Assembly: GCA_902510755.1 (NCBI GenBank)
Contig: CABXCS010000003.1
Location: 1-64,000, forward strand
Direction: 5' to 3'
DNA: 64,000 nucleotides
From: an uncultured Woeseiaceae bacterium
GTDB lineage: Bacteria; Pseudomonadota; Gammaproteobacteria; Steroidobacterales; Woeseiaceae
Part shown: positions 54,863-64,000 of the stretch, in pieces
How positions within the stretch are numbered: position 1 is the stretch's first letter
How the letters are laid out: each line of letters starts with the position of its first letter
Notes under the pieces: generated by a model
Databases searched by the model: none
What the model was told of the DNA's origin: nothing
Seen by the model: only the letters and a program-made list of their open reading frames with translations
Made by a program: the position numbers and the translations under genes

Positions 54863-55381
54863 ATGCGTCACGTAATATCAGTGATACTTCAGAATGAAGT
54901 TGGTGCACTAACAAGAATGACAGGCTTGTTCTCTACTCGCGGATATAATATTGAATCTCTTAATGTTGCAGCTACGGACGATAAGAATTTATCTAGAGTT
55001 ACATTAGTGGTTAAAGGGACTGACAAGGCTATTGCGCAACTTAATTCCCAGTTATCAAAGTTGGTTGATGTTATAAGTATAAATGATATGACTCTAGGAG
55101 ATTACTTTGAAAGGGAGTTATTGATTGTAAAGGTTAAATTAAATACTGGTGCCGATAAGAAAATTTTACCAATTATCAATGAATACAAGGGAGAGATTAT
55201 TGATGACTCAATTGATAGTTTCACAATACAGTTAACTGACAATGTAAAAAATATTGATAATTTTCTCTCTAGGATTATTAATTTGGGTGACCTTCATGCG
55301 GTCGCTAGAAGTGGGAGTGTATCAGTAACAAAAGGTCAAATAATACTCTCTTCTTATGCTAACCAGAATTTGTCAAGTTGA
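54863..55381 (+). CDS. ilvH: Acetolactate synthase small (regulatory) subunit
   Basis: 172 residues from the ATG at 54863, six bases after AAAGGA; the ATG at 54857 is too close to it. The ACT domain opens HVISVILQNEVGALTRMTGLFSTRGYNIESL, and the C-terminal half has LIVKVKLN and the IDSFTIQLTD pattern. It binds valine and activates the large subunit. It is followed closely by proB on the same strand. Confidence 0.95.
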   Translation: MRHVISVILQNEVGALTRMTGLFSTRGYNIESLNVAATDDKNLSRVTLVVKGTDKAIAQLNSQLSKLVDVISINDMTLGDYFERELLIVKVKLNTGADKKILPIINEYKGEIIDDSIDSFTIQLTDNVKNIDNFLSRIINLGDLHAVARSGSVSVTKGQIILSSYANQNLSS

Positions 55382-55388
55382 TAAAAAT

Positions 55389-56504
55389 ATGGATGGAGAG
55401 AAATTTTTTGGCTTTAAACGCGTTGTAATAAAGATAGGTTCTGCATTATTAATTGATGAGAATGGCAACTTCAATACAAGCTGGCTTGGAAATATTGCTA
55501 ATGAAATATCATTATTACTCAATGAGGGGATAGAAGTACTAATTGTATCTTCTGGTGCTGTAGCAATAGGCAGTGGAATTATAGGGAGAAAAAGAAACTT
55601 AATGAATATAAATGAGCTACAAGCCGCTGCAGCAATGGGTCAAGCTCAACTGGTTATGGAGTGGCAAAGTGCTCTCAGTGATCATAATATTAAGACTGCA
55701 CAAATATTGTTAACTCGCCAAGATACGGAAAATCAAAAGAGATTTTTAAACTCAAAAAATACTTTACAAGCGCTACTTAAGTTGAAAGTCGTTCCTATCA
55801 TAAATGAAAATGACACGGTTGCTACTGATGAGCTTAAGTATGGTGATAATGATCGATTAGCTGCTAGAGTTGCTCAAATGGTAATGGCAGATGGTTTGTT
55901 ATTACTCTCTGATGTTGATGGTTTGTATACCAGTGATCCATCTGTAAATAAAAACACAAAACATATAACTAAGGTTGAATCTGTAACAGATGAGATACTA
56001 ATGATGGCTGGATCTAAAGAATCTAATTTTGGAAGCGGTGGTATGTTAACTAAATTACAGGCCGCGAAAATAGCAATGCATGCGGGATGCACGACCATCA
56101 TATCAAATGGCAGTCAGGATGAGCCTATCAAGCATCTAATGGATAACGGCAAATGTTCAATCTTTCAAGCCAAAGAGTCGCCTCAGGCTATTAGAAAACA
56201 ATGGTTAGCTGGGTTTCTAGATACCAATGGAATGGTAATCATTGATAAAGGAGCGGAAACCGCGATAAGAAATGGTGGTAGCCTTCTACCAGTAGGTTTG
56301 AAATCAGTCTCAGGTAATTTCGAGCGAGGGGATGTGATTATTGTTTCTAATCAAAAAGGAAAAGAGATTGGAAAGGGTATTGCACTATATTCCTCTTATG
56401 AGGCTGAATCAATCATTGGTTGTAGATCAGAGCTAATCAATGAAAAATTAGGTTATAGAGGCAAAACAGAGATTATACATCGTGATGATTTAGTTCTTTT
56501 GTAA
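55389..56504 (+). CDS. proB: Glutamate 5-kinase
   Basis: 371 residues from the ATG at 55389, seven bases after the ilvH stop; an upstream ATG at 55356 overlaps ilvH. The amino-acid-kinase domain has VIKIGSALL, SSGAVAIGSG, NENDTVAT, and GSGGMLTKLQAA, and the C-terminal PUA domain spans roughly the last 100 residues. It phosphorylates glutamate, the first step of proline synthesis. ProA follows. Confidence 0.95.
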   Translation: MDGEKFFGFKRVVIKIGSALLIDENGNFNTSWLGNIANEISLLLNEGIEVLIVSSGAVAIGSGIIGRKRNLMNINELQAAAAMGQAQLVMEWQSALSDHNIKTAQILLTRQDTENQKRFLNSKNTLQALLKLKVVPIINENDTVATDELKYGDNDRLAARVAQMVMADGLLLLSDVDGLYTSDPSVNKNTKHITKVESVTDEILMMAGSKESNFGSGGMLTKLQAAKIAMHAGCTTIISNGSQDEPIKHLMDNGKCSIFQAKESPQAIRKQWLAGFLDTNGMVIIDKGAETAIRNGGSLLPVGLKSVSGNFERGDVIIVSNQKGKEIGKGIALYSSYEAESIIGCRSELINEKLGYRGKTEIIHRDDLVLL

Positions 56505-56538
56505 GATAATAGTCTTATTAATAATGGGAATTGGGAGA

Positions 56539-57807
56539 ATGATCATTAAAGATATAACTACGGTAATGAATAATATTGGTCAGTTAGCCAGAGACTCTGC
56601 TAAGAAACTTGCTCAGTGTTCTGGTCAGATGAAGAACCTTGCGATTGAGCTAATCGCTAGTGAGTTAAAAGAGAATTCTGAAGTTATTTTAGAAGCTAAC
56701 AAGTTAGATTTAGATAATGCAAGAGATCGTATGCTTTCAGAATCTATGATTGATAGATTATTGTTAGATCAGATTAGGGTTAACTCGATGATTCAAAGTT
56801 TGCATGAAATTGCAAACATCAAAGATCCAATCAATCAAATTCAAGCGGAATGGGAGCGTCCGAATGGTTTAAAAATTCAAAGAGTAACTGTGCCGCTTGG
56901 TGTAATTGGTATAATTTATGAGAGTAGACCGAACGTAACTGCTGATGCCGCCGCGCTCTGCATAAAATCTGGAAATGCCGTCATTCTTCGTGGTGGATCA
57001 GAGAGTTTTGAGTCAAATAAGGCAATCTATAATTGTATGATAAAAGCTATAGATAAAGCTGGTTTGGACTCAAATATTATCCAACTAGTGCCAACAGTAG
57101 ATAGAGATGCGGTTGGTTATATGCTCTCCTCGATGCATCAGTATCTTGATGTAATTGTTCCTAGAGGAGGTAAAAGCCTTGTTAAGAGAGTGCAAGAAGA
57201 AGCACGTATTCCAGTAATTGGTCATCTTGAGGGGATTTGTCATGTATATATCCATAAAACTGCAAACCTTGGAATGTCCAGAAGTGTAATTTTAAATGCT
57301 AAAATGCGCAGAACCGGTATTTGTGGGGCCGCTGAAACTATTCTAATCGATAAAGATGTAGCATCAAACATACTCAACGATCTAATTGATGACCTACATA
57401 ATGCTAATTGTGAAATTAGAGGTGATGATGAGGTTCAAAAATATTCTGAAAAAATCATTGCAGCTAATGAGGGTGACTGGTCTGAGGAGTATTTAGACGC
57501 AATCATCTCCTGCAAAGTTGTAGATAATATTCACGAAGCGATAGCTCATATTGAATGCTATGGCTCTGGCCATACTGACAGCATTATTGCTGAGGATACA
57601 GATGCTGTAGACACATTTATGCGTGCTGTGGATAGCGCAATTGTTATGCACAATACCTCAACACAATTTGCTGATGGTGGAGAATTCGGTATGGGCGCAG
57701 AAATTGGAATTGCTACAGGAAGAATTCATGCTCGTGGGCCAGTTGGTGCAATGCAGCTTACTAGCTATAAATATAATGTTTTTGGCGATGGCCAAGTCAG
57801 AAGTTAA
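56539..57807 (+). CDS. proA: Gamma-glutamyl phosphate reductase
   Basis: 422 residues from the ATG at 56539 with GGGAA upstream; ATG 56524 adds five. The aldehyde-dehydrogenase-like fold has GVIGIIYESRPNVT, IKSGNAVILRGG, and the catalytic Cys in RTGICGAAETIL, ending SYKYNVFGDGQVR. It reduces gamma-glutamyl phosphate to glutamate semialdehyde. It forms the proB-proA pair and converges with the isocitrate dehydrogenase gene eight bases away. Confidence 0.95.
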   Translation: MIIKDITTVMNNIGQLARDSAKKLAQCSGQMKNLAIELIASELKENSEVILEANKLDLDNARDRMLSESMIDRLLLDQIRVNSMIQSLHEIANIKDPINQIQAEWERPNGLKIQRVTVPLGVIGIIYESRPNVTADAAALCIKSGNAVILRGGSESFESNKAIYNCMIKAIDKAGLDSNIIQLVPTVDRDAVGYMLSSMHQYLDVIVPRGGKSLVKRVQEEARIPVIGHLEGICHVYIHKTANLGMSRSVILNAKMRRTGICGAAETILIDKDVASNILNDLIDDLHNANCEIRGDDEVQKYSEKIIAANEGDWSEEYLDAIISCKVVDNIHEAIAHIECYGSGHTDSIIAEDTDAVDTFMRAVDSAIVMHNTSTQFADGGEFGMGAEIGIATGRIHARGPVGAMQLTSYKYNVFGDGQVRS

Positions 57808-57815
57808 CTAGTGAT

Positions 57816-60044
57816 TTAAGAACCCAGAGAGTTGATAGCGTCATTAAACAAAGCGCTAGGACGCATTGCTTTGGATAACATTATTTCATCCGGATGATAA
57901 TAGCCTCCGATATCAATGCTCCTACCTTGCGAGTTATTTAATTGTGTAATTATATCTTTTTCATTAGATTTTAGTTCTTGATTGAATTTAGTAAATAATC
58001 TCTTCAAGCTTTTATCTTCGTTCTGACTAGCAAGTGCTTCAGACCAATATTTGGCCAAAAAATAATGACTATGTCGATTATCAAGCTCGCCTACTTTTCT
58101 GGAAGGTGATTTATTTTTATCAAGAATTTTAGAATTCGCAATATCAAGTGTATGAGCTAATATTTCTGCTTTTTTGTTATCGGTCTTCCTTGCAAGATCT
58201 TCAATGGAGGTCATTAGTGCTAGAAATTCTCCTAATGAATCCCAACGGAGATGACCTTCCTCGACAAATTGAGTTACATGTTTAGGGGCTGAACCACCAG
58301 CACCGGTCTCATAAAGACCACCTCCTGAGAGAAGGGGAACAATTGATAACATTTTCGCACTGGTTCCTAACTCCAATATGGGAAATAAGTCAGTTAAGTA
58401 ATCTCTGAGAACATTTCCTGTAACTGATATTACATTATGTCCTTGCTGAATTAAGTTAAGAGTTTTTTTCATTGCCTCTTTTGGTGTGAGTATGGAAATA
58501 TCTAAGTTGCTAATATCTTGATGGCTTAAATACTCATTTACTATTTTAATAATTGTATTATCATGCGCTCTATTTTCATCAAGCCAGAAAATTGCAGGTG
58601 ATTGAGTTAATTTTGCTCTCTCTAAAGCTAAACCAACCCAGTTCTGGATAGGTTCATTTTTTGTTTGACACATACGCCAGATATCACCTTTACTGACTCT
58701 ATGCTCACTTAAAATTTGGTTTTTCTCATCTAGGACACTTATTGTTCCTGCTGAAGTTATTTCAAATGTTTTATCATGTGAGCCATATTCCTCAGCTTTC
58801 TGAGCCATTAAACCAATATTAGATACATTTCCCATTTTAGTGACATCAAATGCTCCATTTTGTTTGCAAAAATTTATCATCTCTTGATAAATAGTTGCAT
58901 AACATCTGTCAGGAATTAGCGCTTTTGTATCATGCAATTTCCCATCAGAACCCCACATCTTACCTGAGGCTCTTATCATAGCTGGCATCGAAGCATCGAT
59001 AATGACATTGCTAGGTACATGAAGATTTGTTATTCCTTTGTCAGAATCAACCATAGCTAAAGATGGTTGATGTTCATATGTATTATCTATACTTTGCACA
59101 ATTTCATTCTGTTTTTCGGGAGGCAGTGATTTTATTTTCGATAATACATCACCGATTCCGTTTTTTGGATCAACACCGATATCATTAAATATTTTTGCAT
59201 GCTCTTTGAATACCTTTGCATAATATGAGGTTACAGCATGACCAAATATAATCGGATCTGATACTTTCATCATGGTTGCTTTTAAGTGTAACGATAGTAA
59301 GCTTTCTTGTTTCTTTGCTGCGGAAATCTCCTCATAAAAAAACTCTTTAAGAGCAGTTATACTCATTGAAGCCATGTCTAGAATTTCATTATCTTGAACT
59401 TCTATATTATCTTTCAGTGTTGTAGTTCTACCATCATTCTGTATTAGTTCGATCCTTAAGGTGCCTGCATCCTCGCAAATTATAGACGTTTCAGAAGAAT
59501 AGAAATCACCAGTTTGCATATGAGCAACTTCAGTTTTCGAGTTACTATCCCATGCACCCATCTTATGGGGATTGTTTCTAGCATAGTTTTTAACGGCTTC
59601 TGCAACTCTTCTATCAGAATTACCTTCTCTTAGGACTGGATTTACTGCGCTACCTATAATCTTTGAATATTTGTTTTTTATAACCTTCTCGAGATCATTT
59701 ATTGGATTATCAGGATAATCAGGAATTGAGTAACCTTGATCTTGAAGTTCATTGATAGCTGATTTTAATTGTGGTATGGAGGCACTTATATTTGGTAGCT
59801 TTATGATATTTGCTTCTGGATTATTCACCAGGTTTCCAAGTTCGGCCAAATCATCTTTTATTTTTTGTTTTTCGTCTAGATTATTTGGAAAACTACTGAT
59901 AATTCTGGCTGCCAGAGAAATATCTCTTGTTTCAATGTCTATTTCTGCGGATTTAGCAAAAGCTTTAATTATTGGTAATAATGAATATGTCGCCAGTAAT
60001 GGCGCTTCATCAGTTTTTGTATATATAATTTTAGATGTTGTCAT
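57816..60044 (-). CDS. Monomeric NADP-dependent isocitrate dehydrogenase
   Basis: 742 residues, the length of the monomeric type II enzyme rather than the 400-residue dimeric one. It opens [22 protein letters not shown], with [12 protein letters not shown], the substrate motif region around YSSETS, and [13 protein letters not shown], all characteristic. It converts isocitrate to 2-oxoglutarate with NADPH in the TCA cycle. No adjacent regulator; convergent with proA. Confidence 0.96.
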   Translation of the reverse strand: MTTSKIIYTKTDEAPLLATYSLLPIIKAFAKSAEIDIETRDISLAARIISSFPNNLDEKQKIKDDLAELGNLVNNPEANIIKLPNISASIPQLKSAINELQDQGYSIPDYPDNPINDLEKVIKNKYSKIIGSAVNPVLREGNSDRRVAEAVKNYARNNPHKMGAWDSNSKTEVAHMQTGDFYSSETSIICEDAGTLRIELIQNDGRTTTLKDNIEVQDNEILDMASMSITALKEFFYEEISAAKKQESLLSLHLKATMMKVSDPIIFGHAVTSYYAKVFKEHAKIFNDIGVDPKNGIGDVLSKIKSLPPEKQNEIVQSIDNTYEHQPSLAMVDSDKGITNLHVPSNVIIDASMPAMIRASGKMWGSDGKLHDTKALIPDRCYATIYQEMINFCKQNGAFDVTKMGNVSNIGLMAQKAEEYGSHDKTFEITSAGTISVLDEKNQILSEHRVSKGDIWRMCQTKNEPIQNWVGLALERAKLTQSPAIFWLDENRAHDNTIIKIVNEYLSHQDISNLDISILTPKEAMKKTLNLIQQGHNVISVTGNVLRDYLTDLFPILELGTSAKMLSIVPLLSGGGLYETGAGGSAPKHVTQFVEEGHLRWDSLGEFLALMTSIEDLARKTDNKKAEILAHTLDIANSKILDKNKSPSRKVGELDNRHSHYFLAKYWSEALASQNEDKSLKRLFTKFNQELKSNEKDIITQLNNSQGRSIDIGGYYHPDEIMLSKAMRPSALFNDAINSLGS

Positions 60045-60097
60045 GATTGCTTTGAGTTTATGAGCCAGTTTGGCTGTAATTTTGAATAATTAGAATC

Positions 60098-60343
60098 TTA
60101 TCGCGATATTTTTTGAATTATTTGGGTGGGATTATCAGTGACCCTGTAATATCCATGACGAATTTTCATCTTATTGTAAACCGAATCTCTTTCTTTCTCA
60201 TTCTCGTACCAATGCTGTTTTGACCAGTTTGAACCTAAAATATTATTTAAAGTATCACCTTTTGGAAGAGTAATCTTGATACCAAAATTCTTATCATTAT
60301 CTTTAGTTTTTGTGGTTACATTGTGCTGATGACAGAAATTCAT
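60098..60343 (-). CDS. Small conserved protein of unknown function
   Basis: 81 residues, no signal or TM segment. A FGIKITLPKGDTLNNILG start region, a Trp-rich HWYENEKERD centre and a basic IRHGYYRVTD end look like a compact alpha/beta protein that I have seen only as a hypothetical in proteobacteria. It stands alone between the isocitrate dehydrogenase and an MFS gene. Function unknown. Confidence 0.55.
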   Translation of the reverse strand: MNFCHQHNVTTKTKDNDKNFGIKITLPKGDTLNNILGSNWSKQHWYENEKERDSVYNKMKIRHGYYRVTDNPTQIIQKISR

Positions 60344-60415
60344 ATTTAATTTTTTATCGTCTATGTAATGTGTATTATAACTCAGATATTAATCTTGAAT
60401 CAAAAAGTCTCAAAT

Positions 60416-61729
60416 TTATTTTTGTATTAAATTACTAAATCTATTAAAAAATTCGCTTGAGGATTTATGTAAAAAGATACTTAAAAAAATATTCATAATT
60501 GACAAGAGCAAGAAAAACTCAAGAATGGATAAACCAGATGTGAGTGTGATAATAGCCAGCAGAGATGCTGAGACCATGAATACAGCATTTAAAATATTAT
60601 TTGCCGCGATGATCCTCGATAGATATTTTTTATCGGCTTTTTTCTGGATATTTGCATATAAAGGCACACTAAATATCCCCCCACTCGCGCCGATCATAAT
60701 GAGGTCAAATATGATCCGCCAATTATTTGGTTGATCAAGGAATATTGAGATACTTGTTATTTGTTCTAGATTATTTGATGGTGTTGCAAAATATAAATCA
60801 AGAACAAATATTGTGAGTCCAGCGGCGCCAATTGGTATAATGCCAATTTCGACCTGATTATTAGACAGTTTTTCGCACGCAAGAGAACCAATTCCGATAC
60901 CAATTGCAAAAGTGGCCAATAATAATGTGGTAATTAATTCATTACCATTAATTATATTAAGTGTGTACGCAGGTATTTGAAGTGTTATAGCTGATGCGTA
61001 AAACCAAAACCACGAAATACCTATGATGCAAAGAAAAACTTTTTGATCTTTTTTGCTATAAGTTATGCTCTTTTTAATTTCGGAGAAAATATTCCAATTA
61101 ATATTCAAATTTGGATCTGTAGCTGAAGTTGTTGGGATTTTTCGACTTGCGAAATACCCAAGAATAGAGATTGAAATTAGCCAAATAGCCAGAGAATAGT
61201 CATTATCTTGATTAGAGGAAACAGCGAGACCACCAATCACCAGTCCCAGTATAATTGCAATATAAGTGCCTGATTCGACTAGGGCATTTCCACCAATTAA
61301 CTCACTAGAATTTAGTTTTTGAGGTATATAAGCATATTTTACTGGGCCAAATAGAGCAGATTGGAAGCCCATTAAAAATAGGATCACTAGCAGATAAGAG
61401 TAATTGTCCGTCAGTAATGAAATTCCAGCCAATAACATAAGTCCAATTTCTAATAATTTTACTGATCTTATGAGTACCGATTTTTCAAGTTTATCTGCTA
61501 ATTGCCCTGCAATTGCTGAAAATAAGAAATAAGGTAAAATAAATAGTGCACCAGCAATATTTGCTAGCTGACTCGCGTTTAACCCAAGTATTTTGATGCT
61601 TTTAAAAGTTAATAAAATAATTAAGCCATTACGGAAAATATTATCATTAAATGCACCTAAGAATTGAGTTACAAAAAAAGGTGCAAAACGATTTTGCTTG
61701 AGTAGCATAAATTGATTAAATTTACTCAT
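60416..61729 (-). CDS. MFS transporter, LplT-like
   Basis: 437 residues, about 12 helices. The N terminus RFAPFFVTQFLGAFNDNIFRNGL is the hallmark of the lysophospholipid-transporter (LplT) group, followed by GQLADKLEKSVLIR. It may flip lysophospholipids inward for re-acylation, as LplT does with Aas. No Aas acyltransferase is adjacent. Inner membrane. Confidence 0.87.
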   Translation of the reverse strand: MSKFNQFMLLKQNRFAPFFVTQFLGAFNDNIFRNGLIILLTFKSIKILGLNASQLANIAGALFILPYFLFSAIAGQLADKLEKSVLIRSVKLLEIGLMLLAGISLLTDNYSYLLVILFLMGFQSALFGPVKYAYIPQKLNSSELIGGNALVESGTYIAIILGLVIGGLAVSSNQDNDYSLAIWLISISILGYFASRKIPTTSATDPNLNINWNIFSEIKKSITYSKKDQKVFLCIIGISWFWFYASAITLQIPAYTLNIINGNELITTLLLATFAIGIGIGSLACEKLSNNQVEIGIIPIGAAGLTIFVLDLYFATPSNNLEQITSISIFLDQPNNWRIIFDLIMIGASGGIFSVPLYANIQKKADKKYLSRIIAANNILNAVFMVSASLLAIITLTSGLSILEFFLLLSIMNIFLSIFLHKSSSEFFNRFSNLIQK

Positions 61730-61761
61730 GATTGTTTGAGATTAGTAAGAATATTTTACTA

Positions 61762-62571
61762 CTATTTATATTCTAGAATTAATTGATCTTCATTGTATCT
61801 AGGGGCGAATGCATCACTCAAGCGATACGTCCGAGTGCTCTCTGATTTATCAGAATTCGAGGAATTTTCCATGCCAGGGAGCGATGGGAGTTGATGAGTC
61901 TGTGCTGTCAGTTTTTGGACAAACGTATTTGCCGCCATAGGAGCTGCATTACCTGTGGCTAAGAAAATCTGATCAGGTGTGATACTTGTTGAACTGTAAA
62001 AAGCAGCATTACTTCGTCGATCCATTGTCAATGAGGCTCCTTCGAGCGACATACCAGCAAATAAACCTCTACTTCGAGAGTATGAGTATATTTCGGCGTT
62101 AAATCTTAAATCAGTAGCAGCTGCTGTATGCCTACCGATTGGTCCAGCGGCAACAGAGGCATCAACCCCTAGAGTTAATTTACCATTACTGATTCCATCT
62201 ACGCCTTTGCGTGTTTTAAATACAAGTATGCTATCTGTCGATTGAGCACCAGCTTGAAGCCCTAAACTTCCACCTGTGAGCGTAATAAATGCAGGGTTAC
62301 TCCATGAGTTATCATCATTACGAATAACAATAATTCCTTTACCTCTTCGAATCCCCAACACTGCCCCTACTTTGAGCACATTAGGAAATACAGCAATTGC
62401 ATAGGCCCTTGAAAGTAATGCAGGAGGGACAGATCGCTCTGGAATACGTAAAATTTGATCTATTACATCGGTTGCATCCAGAACACGTTTCTCCTGACTG
62501 TTTGCGGCAAACAGTGTTGCTGATGAGAGAATTGTATAAATTGCGGTAATTATTATTAATCTTGAAATCAT
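61762..62571 (-). CDS. SYLF-domain (Ysc84-like) exported lipid-binding protein
   Basis: 269 residues from the ATG at 62571; a TTG at 62583 adds four. The signal peptide ends LFAANS. The SYLF region has VPPALLSRAYAIAVFPNVLKVG, RRGKGIIVIR and LTGGSLGLQAGAQSTDS, then GVDASVAAGPIGRHT. Eukaryotic relatives bind phosphoinositides; bacterial ones are periplasmic or outer-membrane-associated with no set role. It lies between the LplT-like gene and P-II, on the same strand. Confidence 0.88.
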   Translation of the reverse strand: MISRLIIITAIYTILSSATLFAANSQEKRVLDATDVIDQILRIPERSVPPALLSRAYAIAVFPNVLKVGAVLGIRRGKGIIVIRNDDNSWSNPAFITLTGGSLGLQAGAQSTDSILVFKTRKGVDGISNGKLTLGVDASVAAGPIGRHTAAATDLRFNAEIYSYSRSRGLFAGMSLEGASLTMDRRSNAAFYSSTSITPDQIFLATGNAAPMAANTFVQKLTAQTHQLPSLPGMENSSNSDKSESTRTYRLSDAFAPRYNEDQLILEYK

Positions 62572-62601
62572 TATAATACCCAAATATTTAATAAGATTGA
62601 T

Positions 62602-62940
62602 TTATAGAGCGTTATCATCAGTTTCACCAGTTCTAATTCTAACAGCTTGTTCAAGATTAGTGACAAATATCTTCCCATCACCTACCTTACCCGTTTTAGA
62701 ACTATTTATTATTATTTCCAGCGTTTCTTCTAATCGATCATCACTAATAGCTATCTCAATTTTTGTTTTAGGAAGAAAATCAACAACATACTCGGCACCA
62801 CGATAAAGTTCAGTGTGACCTCTTTGGCGCCCAAATCCCTTTACCTCTGTGACAGTCATTCCGTTAATACCTATCTCATTGAGACCATTTCTTACATCAT
62901 CCAAGCGAAAAGGTTTTATTATGGCTGTTACTAACTTCAT
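62602..62940 (-). CDS. P-II nitrogen regulatory protein
   Basis: 112 residues, the full trimeric P-II length. Tyr51 in the T-loop YRGAEYVV is the uridylylation site, and the opening KLVTAIIKPFRLDDV and VSVTEVKGFGRQ-like segment are typical of GlnB/GlnK. It senses 2-oxoglutarate and ATP/ADP and signals nitrogen state. No amtB follows, so GlnB versus GlnK cannot be told. Confidence 0.95.
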   Translation of the reverse strand: MKLVTAIIKPFRLDDVRNGLNEIGINGMTVTEVKGFGRQRGHTELYRGAEYVVDFLPKTKIEIAISDDRLEETLEIIINSSKTGKVGDGKIFVTNLEQAVRIRTGETDDNAL

Positions 62941-63066
62941 TTTTCTTCCTAAATTCTAAACTTCATAGATTATAAGGAGAAAGAGAAGGAATTACAGCTA
63001 ATTAGAGTCATTTTTATAGGCTTCATCTATAGCTGAGCTTTAATTAGACTGCTATTATTAGGTTAT

Positions 63067-64000
63067 ATGAGTAAAACTTTGATAAAAAACGGGTTTGGAG
63101 TGGAAAGCATATTATTCAATGGCTGCGCCTGTTTGTATGTGCTAATTTCTTATTCGTTAGGCCTGTATGGATTATTTCATGAAAGTATAGGTCTGAATAT
63201 TTTTTTTACAATTGTGTTGGCACATGGAATGATTATTGCGGCATATCTTGTTCATGAATGCGGGCACAATTTAGTATTTAAGAAGATGCGGTATAATACT
63301 TACCTAGGAAAATGTTTAACCTGGATTTGTGGAGCTTCTTATGGAACTTATGAGGATATTCGATATAAGCATTTTCGTCATCATATCGATAATGATGATG
63401 TTGTTTGGTTTGATTATGAGGAGTTTTTCAGAAAATATCCGATTGTATTGAAAATTACTCAGTTCTCAGAATGGTTATATATTCCGGCCCATGAATTAAT
63501 AATGCATTTCATCATGGCGTTTACTTCATTTATAATTCCAGAGAGGCGTAATCAAAGAGTCAGAAACATAGCTGTATTAATCTTGAGAGGCTCTCTCTTT
63601 ATATTTTTATTGAGTTATTATCCTCGAGTTGCTTTTTTCTATATTTTATCTTATTTGATAATGATGACTGTTTTGAGATTTATGGACAGTATTCAGCATG
63701 ACTATAGCTATAATTTAACTTTATTTAGCAAGGAAAAATCCCTCAGAAAAGGTGACTTTGACTGGGAGCAAGAACATACATTCAGTAATCCCATTTCAAC
63801 TAAAATTCCTGCTCTTAATTGGATTACATTAAATTTTGGTTTTCACAATGCCCATCATGCTGATATGACGATTCCATGGTATAAACTACCTCAAAAACAT
63901 AGTCAGCTATTCGGCGATAATTCCATTAATTATGTTCCTTTCTTTGCGCAACTAAAAATTTTCCATAAACAACGAGTAAATCGAATTATCGATAATCATC
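63067..64000 (+). CDS. Fatty acid desaturase, 5' part
   Basis: An open frame from the ATG at 63067 runs off the window end, giving 311 codons so far. All three His boxes are present: HECGH at about residues 63-67, HFRHH at about 102-106, and HNAHH at about 261-265. Hydrophobic segments lie between them. It is a membrane di-iron desaturase or hydroxylase of the FADS-like superfamily, acting on acyl chains or possibly carotenoid-like lipids. The C terminus is outside the window. Confidence 0.85.
   Translation, partial: MSKTLIKNGFGVESILFNGCACLYVLISYSLGLYGLFHESIGLNIFFTIVLAHGMIIAAYLVHECGHNLVFKKMRYNTYLGKCLTWICGASYGTYEDIRYKHFRHHIDNDDVVWFDYEEFFRKYPIVLKITQFSEWLYIPAHELIMHFIMAFTSFIIPERRNQRVRNIAVLILRGSLFIFLLSYYPRVAFFYILSYLIMMTVLRFMDSIQHDYSYNLTLFSKEKSLRKGDFDWEQEHTFSNPISTKIPALNWITLNFGFHNAHHADMTIPWYKLPQKHSQLFGDNSINYVPFFAQLKIFHKQRVNRIIDNH

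Overview
The window looks like a contiguous, gene-dense, AT-rich chromosomal segment of a free-living, probably marine, heterotrophic proteobacterium. A gammaproteobacterium is my best guess. Points in favour are ychF followed by tRNA-Met(CAT), a Cpx-like sensor/regulator/periplasmic-protein trio, many small lipoproteins, a monomeric isocitrate dehydrogenase, DUF6152 proteins and aerobic c-type/heme-A respiratory genes. The heme A synthase is of the COX15-like type better known from Alphaproteobacteria, so the class is an inference. I see no insertion sequence, prophage, integrase or CRISPR array. TTG and GTG starts are common, and several gene pairs overlap or abut (ATGA, TAATG, TAAATG).

Layout. 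1-1149: 3' part of ychF and a tRNA-Met with its own promoter. 1162-3740: PuuB-like oxidoreductase and a lipoprotein serine hydrolase. 3849-6501: DUF1638 protein and a RACo-type corrinoid activator without a partner methyltransferase here. 6595-10387: a beta-oxidation-like operon (SDR, thiolase, quinone-oxidoreductase-like MDR, MaoC hydratase) ending in a 51-residue zinc-ribbon protein. 10366-13120: divergent Na+/sugar symporter and glucokinase. 13131-18392: exported amidase, gamma-glutamyltransferase, aldehyde dehydrogenase and DUF4396 membrane protein. 18421-21955: a divergent cluster of exported proteins with a DUF6152 protein on each side. 22063-24877: transsulfuration enzyme, CtaA, Lrp regulator. 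25022-26847: a NorC/NorB-like pair with altered metal-ligand positions. 26854-30301: Fe(III) ABC transporter under a likely Fur box. 30434-36673: YeiH, cold-shock protein, an FGE-type lipoprotein, acetoacetyl-CoA synthetase and a hotdog thioesterase. 36677-39475: Cpx-like two-component system and its divergent CpxP/Spy-like protein.

39668-50856 is the most unusual part. It is nine same-strand genes between two hairpins: two lipoproteins, a transmembrane Ser/Thr-kinase-like protein with TPR-like repeats, an FHA-like/TM/PEGA/FGE-like fusion, a tiny acidic exported protein, a MotA/TolQ/ExbB-type channel subunit, an actin/Hsp70-like ATPase fused to FHA, and two tandem membrane-anchored VWA proteins sharing a TM signature with an Asp placed as in ExbD/TolR. 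I read it as an envelope-spanning, possibly ion-motive-force-driven machine with phospho-dependent control. I know of no named system with this composition.

50897-64000: azurin, pterin dehydratase, threonine dehydratase, acetolactate synthase subunits transcribed divergently, proB-proA, monomeric NADP-isocitrate dehydrogenase, a small conserved protein, an LplT-like MFS carrier, a SYLF protein, P-II, and the 5' part of a fatty-acid desaturase that runs off the edge.
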